Shown: positions 1-8,187, counted from the stretch's first letter. The stretch is 64,000 nucleotides of DNA from Halosimplex aquaticum (GCF_028747785.1 NZ_CP118158.1:62001-126000); one strand, 5' to 3'. Numbers and translations are program-made. Notes: generated by a model not told the origin, from the sequence alone.

Positions 1-714
1 ACGGGGAGTTCCCGGGGTATCGGGAAGGGCATCGCGGAGGACCTCGCGGACCGCGGCGCCGACGTGGTGGTCAACTACCGCTCGTCGGCGGCGGAGGCGG
101 AGGCCGTCGTCGAGTCCATCGAGGACGACGGCGGCACGGCGGTCGCCGCCCAGGCGGACGTGTCGGACTTCGACGACGTGCAGGCGATGGGCGAGGAGAT
201 CCACGACGCGTTCGGCTCGCTCGACGTGCTCGTCAACAACGCCGGGATCACCGTCGACAAGAAGTTCGAGAACATGAGCCGCGACGACTGGGAGGCCGTC
301 ATCGACGTCAACCTCGGCGGCGTCTACAACTGCACGAAGACCTTCTTCGACGACATCAAGCAGTCGCGCCACGGCCGGCTCATCAACATCTCGTCGGTCG
401 TCGGCCAGCAGGGCAACTACGGCCAGGCCAACTACGCGACGACGAAGTCGGGCCTGTTCGGGTTCACGCGGACGCTCGCGCTGGAGATGGCCTCCTCGGG
501 ATCGACGGCCAACTGCATCGCGCCGGGGTTCGTCGCGACCGACATGCTGGACGAAGTGCCCGAGCGCGTCCAGGAGAAGATCCTGCGGGACATCCCGCTC
601 AACCGCTTCGCGACCGTCGAGGACATCTGCGGGATCGTCTCGTTCGTCGCCAGCGAGGAGTCGAGTTATATGACAGGGCAGGTTATCGGCGTCAACGGCG
701 GCATGGAGTGGTGA
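1..714 (+). CDS. phaB: Short-chain dehydrogenase/reductase, acetoacetyl-CoA reductase type (5' end outside window)
   Basis: NAD(P)H-dependent SDR that probably reduces 3-ketoacyl-CoA (acetoacetyl-CoA) to the 3-hydroxyacyl-CoA used for PHA or fatty acid chemistry. The open frame is already running at base 1, reading TGSSRGIG, the glycine-rich cofactor loop, so only about 10 N-terminal residues are missing. Visible residues 79-82 are NNAG; the catalytic Ser is 131/132, Tyr145 and Lys149 (YATTK). The 237 visible residues fit the usual 245-250. It ends one base before the carboxylase start, so they are surely cotranscribed. FabG-type 3-oxoacyl reductase is the alternative name; the neighbouring ketothiolase and carboxylase favour PhaB. 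The choice is inference. Confidence 0.85.
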   Translation, partial: TGSSRGIGKGIAEDLADRGADVVVNYRSSAAEAEAVVESIEDDGGTAVAAQADVSDFDDVQAMGEEIHDAFGSLDVLVNNAGITVDKKFENMSRDDWEAVIDVNLGGVYNCTKTFFDDIKQSRHGRLINISSVVGQQGNYGQANYATTKSGLFGFTRTLALEMASSGSTANCIAPGFVATDMLDEVPERVQEKILRDIPLNRFATVEDICGIVSFVASEESSYMTGQVIGVNGGMEW

Positions 715-715
715 G

Positions 716-2329
716 ATGAGCAGCGAAGAGACAGACGACGCGACGGACGGGACGGGTACAGCAGCGGGCGGCGACGCGACCGACGACGAGTCGCCGCTCG
801 AAGAGCTCCGCCGACGCCGCGAGGAGTCGCGCATGGGCGGCGGCGAGGTGCGCATCGAACGCCAGCACGCTCGCGGGAAGATGACCGCCCATGAGCGCGT
901 CGAGTACCTCCTCGACGACGGCACCTTCACCGAGATCGACGCCTTCGTCGAACACCGGGCGACCTCCTTCGGGATGGACGAGAAGGAGTTCCCCGGCGAC
1001 GCGGTCGTCACGGGCTACGGCGACGTCAACGGCCGGAAGGTGTTCGTCTTCGCCCACGACTTCACGGTCCTGGGCGGATCGGTCGGCGAGGTCGTCGCCG
1101 AGAAGATATGCAAGGTGATGGACCGGGCGACCGACGCCGGCGTACCGGTCGTCGGCCTCAACGACTCCGGCGGCGCGCGCATCCAGGAGGGCGTCGACTC
1201 TCTCGTTGGGTTCGCCAAGATCTTCGAGCGCAACACGAAGGCCTCGGGGATGATCCCCCAGATATCGGCGATCATGGGGCCCTGTGCCGGCGGCGCGACC
1301 TACTCGCCGGCGCTGACGGACTTCACGTTCATGGTCCAGGACACCTCGCACATGTTCATCACCGGCCCGGACGTCATCGAGACGGTCACCGGCGAGCAGG
1401 TGTCCAAGGAGGAACTCGGCGGCGCCGGCTCGCACTCCACGAAGTCAGGCGTCGCGCACTTCGCCTGCCAGGACGAGGAGGAGGCGCTGGACAACATCCG
1501 ACGGCTGCTCTCGTACCTGCCGCAGAACAACATGGAGGACCCGCCGCGGGTGTCGTCGTGGGACGACCCCGACCGGGAACTCGACGGGATCACCGACATC
1601 GTGCCCGAAGCGCCGCGCAAGCCCTACGACATGACGAAGGTGATCGACCGCGTGGTCGACGAGGACTCCTTCTTCGAGGTCCACGAGAACTGGGCGCGCA
1701 ACGTCGTCGTCGGCTTCGCCCGGATGGACGGCCGCGTCGTCGGCGTCGTCGCCAACCAGCCCCGCGTCAGCGCGGGGACGCTAGACATCGACGCCTCCGA
1801 GAAGGCCGCACGGTTCGTCCGGACCTGCGACTCGTTCAACGTCCCCATCGTGACGCTCGTCGACGTGCCGGGGTTCATGCCCGGCACCGACCAGGAGCAC
1901 AACGGCATCATCCGCCGGGGCGCGAAGCTCATCTACGCCTACGCCGAGGCGACGGTCCCCCTGCTGTCTGTCGTCGTCCGGAAGGCGTACGGCGGCGCCT
2001 ACATCGTCATGTCCTCGAAGTACCTCGGCTCGGACGTGAACTACGCCTGGCCCGCGTCGGAGATGGCGGTGCTCGGGCCCCGCGGCGCGGTGAACATCCT
2101 CTACCGGAAGGAGCTCCAGCAGGCCGAGGACACCGACGCGCGCCGCCAGGAGCTGATGGACGAGTTCCGCGAGGAGTTCGCCCACCCCTACGGCCCCGCC
2201 AAGCGCGGGTACCTCGACGACGTGATCGAACCGAAGGACACGCGCAAGCGTCTCATCCGGGACCTGGAGATGCTGGAGCGCAAGCGCGAGGACAGCCCGC
2301 CGAAAGACCACGGCAACATCCCACTGTAA
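716..2329 (+). CDS. pccB: Acyl-CoA (propionyl/acetyl-CoA) carboxylase, carboxyltransferase subunit
   Basis: Carboxyltransferase subunit of a biotin-dependent acyl-CoA carboxylase: it moves the carboxyl group from carboxybiotin to propionyl-CoA or acetyl-CoA. The 537 residues hold the two crotonase-like halves; the N-terminal half has the GGSVGE and DSGGARIQEG motifs and the oxyanion-type GPCAGGATYS, and the C-terminal half has VPGFMPG and KAYGGAYIVM. There is an acidic N-terminal extension of about 25 residues. The stop codon overlaps the start of pccX (TAATG). The biotin carboxylase/carrier subunit (PccA) is not in the window. Substrate choice between propionyl- and acetyl-CoA cannot be read from sequence; haloarchaeal relatives support PHBV precursor supply and autotrophic-like carboxylation. 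Confidence 0.93.
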   Translation: MSSEETDDATDGTGTAAGGDATDDESPLEELRRRREESRMGGGEVRIERQHARGKMTAHERVEYLLDDGTFTEIDAFVEHRATSFGMDEKEFPGDAVVTGYGDVNGRKVFVFAHDFTVLGGSVGEVVAEKICKVMDRATDAGVPVVGLNDSGGARIQEGVDSLVGFAKIFERNTKASGMIPQISAIMGPCAGGATYSPALTDFTFMVQDTSHMFITGPDVIETVTGEQVSKEELGGAGSHSTKSGVAHFACQDEEEALDNIRRLLSYLPQNNMEDPPRVSSWDDPDRELDGITDIVPEAPRKPYDMTKVIDRVVDEDSFFEVHENWARNVVVGFARMDGRVVGVVANQPRVSAGTLDIDASEKAARFVRTCDSFNVPIVTLVDVPGFMPGTDQEHNGIIRRGAKLIYAYAEATVPLLSVVVRKAYGGAYIVMSSKYLGSDVNYAWPASEMAVLGPRGAVNILYRKELQQAEDTDARRQELMDEFREEFAHPYGPAKRGYLDDVIEPKDTRKRLIRDLEMLERKREDSPPKDHGNIPL

Positions 2330-2667
2330 TGGCCGAAGCAGAGCTCTCAGACGGAGGTCCGGAGGCGTCGAACGAGTCGACCGAGGGCGACGAGACGGTG
2401 ACGGTCGCGCTCGGCGACGCCGAGGTGTCCGTGTCGATCCCGGCCGACGCAGACGAGGCGGAAGCGGCGGCCATCGCGTCCGCGGTGGGCGCCCACCTCC
2501 ACGACCGGCAGGTCGCTGCGGCCGCGGCGGCCGCCGAGAACGACGAGCCCGACAGGGTCGACGCGTGGAAACTGGCGAGCCGGATGAAGTCCCGCGGGCG
2601 GAGTCGCTGGCCGAAAGACGTGCGACGGGGCGAGGAGTGGAAGGCGGCGGCGCGGTCGTTCTACTGA
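2329..2667 (+). CDS. pccX: Small acyl-CoA carboxylase subunit, PccX type
   Basis: A 112-residue acidic protein whose ATG overlaps the pccB stop by one base. The N-terminal half is low-complexity and acidic, followed by a short beta segment and an Ala-rich helix (about 45-72), then a basic C-terminal stretch with W84, W94 and W104 ending in AARSFY. Position, size and the Trp/Arg C-terminus match PccX, the small third subunit reported as needed for haloarchaeal propionyl-CoA carboxylase (Haloferax mediterranei); it is analogous to epsilon subunits of actinobacterial enzymes. The assignment rests on context plus C-terminal pattern. The start is dictated by the TAATG overlap, although the same frame stays open far upstream inside pccB. 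Confidence 0.85.
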   Translation: MAEAELSDGGPEASNESTEGDETVTVALGDAEVSVSIPADADEAEAAAIASAVGAHLHDRQVAAAAAAAENDEPDRVDAWKLASRMKSRGRSRWPKDVRRGEEWKAAARSFY

Positions 2668-2752
2668 GCGAGGCGGTCGCCGGGGCGCCGACTCAGGCCC
2701 CGCCGGGGGCCTCACCGTAACACCCACATTACCGCCCTTCGAGGTGTCTACC

Positions 2753-3904
2753 ATGACAGTCGCAGTGATCGGCGCGTCGATGACGAAGTTCGGTCAGCGC
2801 GACGCCTGGATCCGCGAGCTGATCGCCCAGGCGGGCGAGGCCGCGCTCGAGGACGCCGGGATAACCCCCGACGACGTCGAGCACCTGTACGTCTCGAACA
2901 TGGCCAGCGGCGAGTTCGAGGGCCAGGGCGGGATCATGAACGCCCTCGCTCACGACCTGGGGCTCATGCCCGCCTACAGCGAGCGGGTCGACCAGACCTC
3001 GTCGTCGGGCGGCGCCGGCATCTACGAGGCCTGGCAGTCGATCGCCTCCGGCGCGAGCGACATGACGCTGCTCGTCGGCGGCGAGAAGATGACCCACCGG
3101 TCGACGGCCGAGGCGACCGACATCATCGCCTCGATCACCCACCCCGCCGAGTACAAGCACGGGCTCACCCTGCCCTCGTTCGCCGGGATGACCGCGCGCC
3201 ACTACCTCGAACGCTTCGACGCCCCGCGCGAGTCGCTGGCGAAGGTCGCCGTCAAAAACCACAAGAACGGCGTCGACAACCCGCACGCGCAGTTCCAGAA
3301 GGAGATCGACGTCGAGACCGCACTGGAGAGCCCCATCGTCGCCGACCCGCTTCGGCTGTACGACTTCTGTCCGATCACCGACGGCAGTTCCGGTCTCGTG
3401 TTCACCACCGAGGAGCGAGCGCAGGAGATCACCGACGACTACGCCGTGATCTCGGGCATCGCCGGCGCGACGGACACCCACGTCGTCCACGAGCGCGACG
3501 ACCCCACGGTGATGGGCGGCGTCGTCGACTCAAGCGACCAGGCCTACGAGATGGCCGGCATCGGCCCGGAGGACGTCGACGTCGCGGAACTGCACGACAT
3601 GTTCACCATCCTGGAGTTCCTCCAGATGGAGGGCTGTGGCTTCGCCGAGCACGGCGAGGCGTGGAAGCAGATGGACGAGGGCCGCACCGAGAGGGACGGC
3701 GAACTGCCGATCAACACCTCGGGCGGACTGAAGTCGAAGGGCCACCCGCTCGGCGCGAGCGGGGTCGCACAGGGCTACGAGATATACAAGCAGCTCGTCG
3801 GCGAGGCGGGACCGCGACAGGTCGAGGCCGACACCGGACTGGCCTGCAACGTCGGCGGGTTCGGGAACTGCGTCATCACCACCATCATGGAGGCAGGACA
3901 ATGA
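2753..3904 (+). CDS. Haloarchaeal-type beta-ketothiolase, alpha subunit, with Ser at the nucleophile position
   Basis: Thiolase-fold enzyme (383 residues from ATG 2753; a GTG nine bases upstream is possible) expected to condense two acyl-CoAs into 3-ketoacyl-CoA. The place normally reading CASGG reads SSSGG, with Ser83 where the catalytic Cys sits. Later motifs are intact: HDMFT, and KGHPLGASG carrying the active His; the C-terminal block reads NVGGFGN. Published work on H. mediterranei BktB describes a Ser-His-His triad and an obligatory small partner, so Ser is probably functional, not a decay sign. Its stop overlaps the start of the DUF35 partner (ATGA). It sits 85 bp after pccX. SCP-x-type thiolase of other substrate range is the alternative. 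Confidence 0.9.
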   Translation: MTVAVIGASMTKFGQRDAWIRELIAQAGEAALEDAGITPDDVEHLYVSNMASGEFEGQGGIMNALAHDLGLMPAYSERVDQTSSSGGAGIYEAWQSIASGASDMTLLVGGEKMTHRSTAEATDIIASITHPAEYKHGLTLPSFAGMTARHYLERFDAPRESLAKVAVKNHKNGVDNPHAQFQKEIDVETALESPIVADPLRLYDFCPITDGSSGLVFTTEERAQEITDDYAVISGIAGATDTHVVHERDDPTVMGGVVDSSDQAYEMAGIGPEDVDVAELHDMFTILEFLQMEGCGFAEHGEAWKQMDEGRTERDGELPINTSGGLKSKGHPLGASGVAQGYEIYKQLVGEAGPRQVEADTGLACNVGGFGNCVITTIMEAGQ

Positions 3905-4278
3905 GTTTCGACGCCCACGTCTGCGAGAACGGCCACGTCACGTACCCCGGGCACACGCTCTGTCCGGACTGTGGCGCGAAACAGACCGAGACGCTCGACC
4001 TGGCCGACCGCACCGGCGAGGTCGTCACGTGGACCAAGAGCACGGCGACGCCGCCGGGCGTCCGCGAGCCGAACACGCTCGCGATCGTGGAGTTCGACCT
4101 CTCCGGGGAGGACCTGACCGACGAGTACGTCCGCGCAGTCGGGCAGGTCACCACCGAGGAGGTCGAGACCGGCGACCCGGTCGAACCGGTCTACGCCGAA
4201 CAGCTCCGCGACCCCGAGGCCGGTATCAAAGTCCCCGAGAGTCAGGACTGGGACGGCTACCGGTTCGAACCGGTGTAA
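3901..4278 (+). CDS. DUF35 OB-fold/zinc-ribbon protein, ketothiolase beta subunit
   Basis: A 125-residue partner of the preceding thiolase, translationally coupled by a 4-bp ATGA overlap. The N-terminus is a rubredoxin-like zinc ribbon (C8, H12, then C22 and C25 in CPDCG), followed by the DUF35 OB-fold that binds the CoA moiety (about residues 36-115, with GEVVTWTKS and RAVGQV strands). In haloarchaeal BktB/PhaA ketothiolases the small subunit is required for activity. Nothing is missing compared with the family length. Last gene of the rightward cluster; the next gene is convergent. Confidence 0.88.
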   Translation: MSFDAHVCENGHVTYPGHTLCPDCGAKQTETLDLADRTGEVVTWTKSTATPPGVREPNTLAIVEFDLSGEDLTDEYVRAVGQVTTEEVETGDPVEPVYAEQLRDPEAGIKVPESQDWDGYRFEPV

Positions 4279-4346
4279 CCGTCGAGAGACCGCTTTTCGA
4301 CTGTCTCTGCGTCGTGCCCCCCAGAGACCGGTGGAGCGTCGATCGG

Positions 4347-4376
4347 CTTGCCGGGAGTGAACTTGCCGGGAGCGAA
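4347..4376. repeat. Two tandem copies of a 15-bp unit in a convergent intergenic gap
   Basis: CTTGCCGGGAGTGAA (4347-4361) is followed directly by CTTGCCGGGAGCGAA (4362-4376), one mismatch. It lies in the 138-bp gap between two converging stop codons (4278 and 4417). It may be only a local slippage duplication; no function is implied. Confidence 0.75.
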
Positions 4377-4416
4377 CTGTCGGCACCCGGGGCCGCGAGC
4401 GTTCGACAGATCGGGA

Positions 4417-4908
4417 TCAGTCGGCCGTGGTGACGGGTGCGGGACCCGAGTCCTCGACGGACTCGTCCCCGTTCGTCCCGGCGAGCGTGGACAACCCATC
4501 CGCTACCGAGTGGTACTCCTCGCCGTCGGCGTGCGGGTAGACGGCGGCGAGGTCGCCGTCGTCGTAGACGGCGAGCGAGATAGCTGGGAAGACGATCCAC
4601 TCGCCCTTCTCGCCGGTGTCCATCGCGTAGCACTCCCGGGTCTGGAACGACGGGCGCAGGGACACCCCGCGGTCGCGTGCCCACTGCGTGAACGCCAGGT
4701 ACCGATCGCGAGCATCTACGGAGGTCGGGTTCTCACGGCGAATTCGCTTCGGGCTGTCGGACACGTCGAACCCGTCGATACGGCCCGCCGTTTCGAGGTC
4801 TCGGAGCCTCGCGCGAAGTCGCGCTCGCTGGCGCGCCGCGGGTTCCGGGAGCGTCTCCCGGACGGACAGTTCGGCGCGCAGATCCCCCTCTCGCTCGGTC
4901 GGCGTCAT
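4417..4908 (-). CDS. Conserved haloarchaeal protein with HTH-like N-terminal helices
   Basis: A 163-residue protein of unknown function. The first 60 residues are charged helices (REGDLRAEL..., RLRARLRDLETAGRIDGFDV) that resemble a small winged-helix or coiled region; residues about 75-140 form a compact domain with RDRYLAFTQWA, the aromatic/Cys patch PSFQTRECYAM and a predicted beta strand EWIVFPAISLAVYDDG; the C-terminal 25 residues are acidic and probably disordered. A strong AT-rich promoter lies just upstream (TATA-like ATAATAAAT on the complementary strand at 4935-4943, 27-35 bp before the ATG), so the mRNA is probably leaderless. I recall similar proteins annotated only as HTH-domain proteins. 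Confidence 0.75.
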   Translation of the reverse strand: MTPTEREGDLRAELSVRETLPEPAARQRARLRARLRDLETAGRIDGFDVSDSPKRIRRENPTSVDARDRYLAFTQWARDRGVSLRPSFQTRECYAMDTGEKGEWIVFPAISLAVYDDGDLAAVYPHADGEEYHSVADGLSTLAGTNGDESVEDSGPAPVTTAD

Positions 4909-4933
4909 GGCTACCCGAACGCATGCGCCACTA

Positions 4934-4970
4934 CATAATAAATCATTATATTCTAAATCATATGTTTTTG
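4934..4970 (-). promoter_or_regulatory. AT-rich promoter of the 4417-4908 gene
   Basis: A 37-bp tract almost free of G/C in a GC-rich window. Read on the minus strand it carries a TATA-like element TTTATTAT about 27-35 bp upstream of the ATG at 4908, the spacing expected for a leaderless haloarchaeal transcript, preceded by further A/T that could bind a regulator. Confidence 0.6.
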
Positions 4971-5046
4971 GCGCGCCGGATGCCGGTGAGTACCGTGATC
5001 ATCACCCCGAGAGGAAACGGTCCGCGCGTCTGCTCGGTGGCCGGCG

Positions 5047-5919
5047 CTACCGGTCGTCGTCGTCCCTATCGCCGGTGCTATCTGGGTCTCCGTCGTCCGC
5101 TCCGGGATCAGCGCGGTCAGTTCCGTCGTCGCCGTCGTCACCATCGTAGTCGCCGTCATCGTCATCAGACTTGGCCCCCCGTGAGTCCGGCCGGTCGGAG
5201 TCACCATCCGCGGCGTCCGAGGCGGGCCCGGACGCCGCGACGGCCCCGGGCAGGTCGTCGAGTTCTCGCTTGATCGATTCGAGTTCGGCGTCCACGTCGA
5301 CGGCGGCCCCCGGTTGCTCCGGCTCGCTCCCGTCGCTCTCGTCCCCGTCGCTCTCGTCCCCGTCGCTCTCGTCCCCCTCGCCGTCGTCCGTCGCCGCTCC
5401 CGTTCCATCGGGCGACTCGGCGTCGGCACCACCATCGCTTCCGGACGGGTTCGCGCCGTCACCGGCGGCCGATCGCGTGCTCTCGCGGATCCGCCGCTGG
5501 ACCTCGGCGCGCAGTTCGCGGGCGTCGTCCAGCAGGTCAGCCGCCTCGTCGTTGCTCGGTCGCCCCTCGACGGCGTCCTGTAGCTCGACGAGGGCGTCGT
5601 CGAGTCGAGAGAGCGTCGTCTCGCTCGCGGCGCGGGCGCGTTCGCGGACCTGTTCGGTTCCCTCCTGGGCTCGGTCTGCGCCCTCGGCCATCCGGAGCGC
5701 GCGCTGGAGGAGTCGGAGCGCGCGGATGTTCGATTCGAGCACGAGGATCAGGCTCGGGATCGCCACCTCGCTTGTGAGCCTGCGGAGGTCCCGCGGCGTG
5801 GGGAGGCGCGGGCCGTCCTCGGGGGCGGGCGGCTCCAGTTCCGCTTCGAGTTCGCGGAGCGTCCGGACGAGGTCGGCGACCAGCCGCGCCAGGTCCTCGC
5901 CGGAGTCGTCGTCGGCCAT
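5047..5919 (-). CDS. Conserved haloarchaeal helical protein with hyperacidic repeat tail
   Basis: A 290-residue protein of unknown function. Residues 1-150 are helical and coiled-coil-like (LARLVADLVRTLRELEAEL, a hydrophobic helix around IPSLILVLESNIRALRLL, then heptad-like ASETTLSRLDDALVELQDAV). Residues 150-290 are disordered and dominated by Asp, Ser and Gly, with tandem DGDES micro-repeats encoded by a near-perfect 15-bp DNA repeat (about 5331-5378). The frame stays open upstream, but ATG 5919 (MADDDSGED) is chosen because upstream residues are Arg-rich and atypical. The tail length is likely to vary between strains by slippage. The hydrophobic helix could be a membrane contact. Confidence 0.78.
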   Translation of the reverse strand: MADDDSGEDLARLVADLVRTLRELEAELEPPAPEDGPRLPTPRDLRRLTSEVAIPSLILVLESNIRALRLLQRALRMAEGADRAQEGTEQVRERARAASETTLSRLDDALVELQDAVEGRPSNDEAADLLDDARELRAEVQRRIRESTRSAAGDGANPSGSDGGADAESPDGTGAATDDGEGDESDGDESDGDESDGSEPEQPGAAVDVDAELESIKRELDDLPGAVAASGPASDAADGDSDRPDSRGAKSDDDDGDYDGDDGDDGTDRADPGADDGDPDSTGDRDDDDR

Positions 5920-6010
5920 GTCGCGTCCTTCGAGCGCCGACGGAAAAAACGTCACTACTCGATCGGGACGGTCCACTGCGGCGGACCGTGCGGGCGGCCC
6001 ACTCCGAGCG

Positions 6011-7108
6011 TTACAGGTCCACGTCCGGGAACGACGCGGGGAGCGGCGTCGGCCGGCCGGGATCGGAGTCGACGGTCTCGAAGGCGCTCTCGGCCGACGA
6101 CGTCCGGATAGCCGACATGATCTCGAGGACGTGCGAGGCCAGGTCACCGCTGGTGCGGTGGTCCCAGTCGCCGCGGACCGCGTACGCGAGGTCGGCGACG
6201 CCCGCGCCGCGGCCGGCGGTGTAGTCGTGCGTGAGCGGGACGGTCTCCCACTCGTCGTCGCCGTCGCTGCGGATCCGGACCGGGCCCTCGAAGTGGTTCG
6301 GGTCGGGGAGCGCCAGCGTCGCCTCGGTGCCGTAGATCTCGAACGCGGGCGAGGGGAGCGTCGACGCCTCGACGTCGAAACTCATCAGCAGGTCCGCCGT
6401 CGCGCCGTTGGCGAAGTCGACCAGCCCCGCCTCGTGGGTCGGCACCTCGACGTCGATCTCCTCGCCCTTACGTGGTTCGCTCCCGATGGTCCGGGTGTCG
6501 TGCGGCCGGGAGACCGACCCGGCGACGCGGGTCGCGCTCCCGAGGAGGAAGACGAGCGCGGTGACGTAGTACGGCCCCATGTCGAACAGCGGGCCGCCGC
6601 CTTCCTGGTAGTACAGGTCCGGGTTCGGGTGCCAGCGTTCGTGGCCCGGCGAGGTCCAGTGGGCGGTCGCGCCGACTGTCTCCCCGATCCGGCCCTCGTC
6701 GATGACTTGCCGAGCCGTCTGGAGGCCCGCGCCGAGGAACGTGTCGGGCGCGGAGCCGACCAGCAGGCCCTCCTCCGCGGCGGTCGCGACGATGTCCGCG
6801 GCGTCCTCGACCGTGGTCGCGAACGGCTTCTCGGTGTAGACGTGGTTACCCGCTTCGAGGGCGTCCGTGATGACCTGCGCGTGGGCGTGGGGCGGCGTCA
6901 GGTTGACGACCGCCTCGAGCGACTCGTCGGCGAGCAGTTCGTCGGTTGGCAGCGCCTCGATGCCGTGTTCGTCGGCCGTCGCCCGCGCGAGGTCCTCGTC
7001 GAGGTCCGCACAGGCGACCAGTTCGAAGGCGTCGAAGGTCCCGTCGGCGTCCAGATACCGCTCGCTGATGTTCCCGCAGCCGACGAGTCCGACCGAAAGT
7101 GGTTCCAT
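6011..7108 (-). CDS. Gfo/Idh/MocA family NAD(P)-dependent oxidoreductase
   Basis: A 365-residue sugar- or polyol-dehydrogenase-like protein. The N-terminus MEPLSVGLVGCGNIS is the Rossmann cofactor loop; residues 85-100 contain the usual EKPFATTVED (catalytic-type Lys in EKP), and the C-terminal alpha/beta domain (about 120-340) has the GGPLFDMGPYYV block. ATG 7108 is chosen over the further upstream in-frame start because the Rossmann loop should begin within 10 residues. Substrate unknown; candidates are glucose/xylose-type sugars or scyllo-inositol. Transcribed leftward and divergent from the small gene at 7257; the 148-bp gap holds the metal-regulator-like operator. Confidence 0.88.
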   Translation of the reverse strand: MEPLSVGLVGCGNISERYLDADGTFDAFELVACADLDEDLARATADEHGIEALPTDELLADESLEAVVNLTPPHAHAQVITDALEAGNHVYTEKPFATTVEDAADIVATAAEEGLLVGSAPDTFLGAGLQTARQVIDEGRIGETVGATAHWTSPGHERWHPNPDLYYQEGGGPLFDMGPYYVTALVFLLGSATRVAGSVSRPHDTRTIGSEPRKGEEIDVEVPTHEAGLVDFANGATADLLMSFDVEASTLPSPAFEIYGTEATLALPDPNHFEGPVRIRSDGDDEWETVPLTHDYTAGRGAGVADLAYAVRGDWDHRTSGDLASHVLEIMSAIRTSSAESAFETVDSDPGRPTPLPASFPDVDL

Positions 7109-7226
7109 GCGCTGTCCTCGGCGAGCACCATACTCAATCCCCCGGACTCCGGTCCGAACTGCCGCGAACGGCCCGACCACTCGGCGACGGGACGGGCCGT
7201 CAAAAAAACGAGACCGACCGCAACCC

Positions 7227-7249
7227 TTATTTCTTTAGGTTTGCCTAAA
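7227..7249 (+). promoter_or_regulatory. TATA-like element plus DtxR/Idr/SirR-like palindrome
   Basis: TTTAGG (7234-7239), spacer TTTG, CCTAAA (7244-7249): a perfect 6+6 inverted repeat. It starts right after an AT-rich TTATTTC (7227-7233) and ends 7 bp before the ATG at 7257. Its half sites match the TTAGG...CCTAA core of DtxR-family metal-responsive operators. Lying between TATA and start, bound protein should block transcription. Operator identity is inference from the half sites and the iron-storage neighbour. Confidence 0.65.
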
Positions 7250-7256
7250 CCCAGTC

Positions 7257-7439
7257 ATGGAAGCAACGGACGAGTCGACGGACGCGCGGCGGCCGTCGGA
7301 AGCGCCGGACGAACGCACCCCAGCGGACTGCCCCGAGATATCCGCGTATTCGACCACGGAGACCAAAACGGTGTTCACCGAGTCGGGCAACGACGACGGG
7401 TGGATCGCGACGGACCTCACCCTCGACGTCCGACAGTAG
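7257..7439 (+). CDS. Small acidic haloarchaeal protein under a DtxR-like operator
   Basis: A 60-residue acidic protein of unknown function. The first 25 residues are disordered (Glu, Asp, Thr, Pro); a single Cys lies at position 25; residues 27-60 may form a small beta unit (EISAYSTTETKTVFTESG, then DDGWIATDLTLDV). It has no membrane segment or signal. The start is supported by leaderless spacing to the TATA-like TTATTTC at 7227-7233. The palindromic TTTAGG/CCTAAA site 8 bp upstream predicts metal-dependent repression. It converges with dpsA, with 12 bp between the stops, so an iron-response link is plausible but unproven. Confidence 0.75.
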   Translation: MEATDESTDARRPSEAPDERTPADCPEISAYSTTETKTVFTESGNDDGWIATDLTLDVRQ

Positions 7440-7451
7440 CGCGACGACTCG

Positions 7452-8000
7452 TTACTTCTCGATCGCGGCGTCGGTGACCAGCGTGTCCTCTTCGAGGTAG
7501 TGTTCGACGTGGTGGGCGTCCTCTTCGGTCTGGACCAGGATCTCGCGGAGGATCTCCGCGGAAGCGTGGTCGCCCAGGTCCGTCGCGAGCTCGATGTGTT
7601 CCCGCTGACTCTCGATGATGTCGCCGTACATCTCCAGGTCGTTCGCCAGCGACGTGCGGATGTCGTAGACGTCGTCGCCCTCGAACTCGACGGGCGCGGT
7701 CTCCGCGATGTTGACCGGGTTCGACACCGGCGTCCCGCCCAGCGCCTGTAGTCGCTCGGCGATCTCGTCGGCGGCCTCCTCGGCGTGCTCGGCGGCCTCG
7801 TCGAGGAACAGGTGCAGGTCGCGGAACTCCGCCCCCTCGACGTTCCAGTGGTGCTTTTTCAGCTGGTGGTACAGCATGTACGTCGCCGCCAGGTCCGTGT
7901 TCAGGGCGTCGACGATCTGCTCGGCTTTCCCCTGGTCGAGCCGTAGCGAGTTCTCCTCGACCGTGCCGGCCTCTTGCAGGACGTGCTTCTGGGTGCTCAT
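7452..8000 (-). CDS. dpsA: DNA-protecting ferritin-like protein DpsA
   Basis: Dodecameric ferritin of the Dps class: oxidises Fe(II) with peroxide and stores the mineral, protecting DNA. The 182 residues form the four-helix bundle. Ferroxidase ligands are visible: H51 (in KKHHWNVEG), H63 (DLHLFLDEA), D78 and E82 (ADEIAER), the inter-subunit pattern of Dps. Length matches haloarchaeal DpsA. A TATA-like CTTTAAGG on the minus strand (8027-8034) lies 27-34 bp before the ATG, so the transcript is leaderless. No palindrome like that in front of the neighbouring small gene is seen here. Confidence 0.95.
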   Translation of the reverse strand: MSTQKHVLQEAGTVEENSLRLDQGKAEQIVDALNTDLAATYMLYHQLKKHHWNVEGAEFRDLHLFLDEAAEHAEEAADEIAERLQALGGTPVSNPVNIAETAPVEFEGDDVYDIRTSLANDLEMYGDIIESQREHIELATDLGDHASAEILREILVQTEEDAHHVEHYLEEDTLVTDAAIEK

Positions 8001-8187
8001 TACGTCCGTTTGTTCGTCCGCCCACCCCTTAAAGATTGCTAGACGGGAAGAATATTTTTGGATAGCAAAAATTGAAGTGTCGTTTTGCGCAAACTCGTTT
8101 CGTTGATGCGATTCAGTTTACACCGACCGCGTTCGGATTCGAGTGACCGCGAGAATTAGATCACCGACGATCCGTTGGTACAGATGT

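Noticed and set aside
2753-3904. Thiolase as an inactive pseudogene because Cys is missing
   Set aside because: Ser at this place is described for haloarchaeal BktB, and the partner gene and other motifs are intact.
5919-6147. N-terminal extension of the acidic-tail protein to 366 residues
   Set aside because: The added stretch is Arg/Pro/Ser-rich and overlaps the end of the oxidoreductase gene on the same strand.
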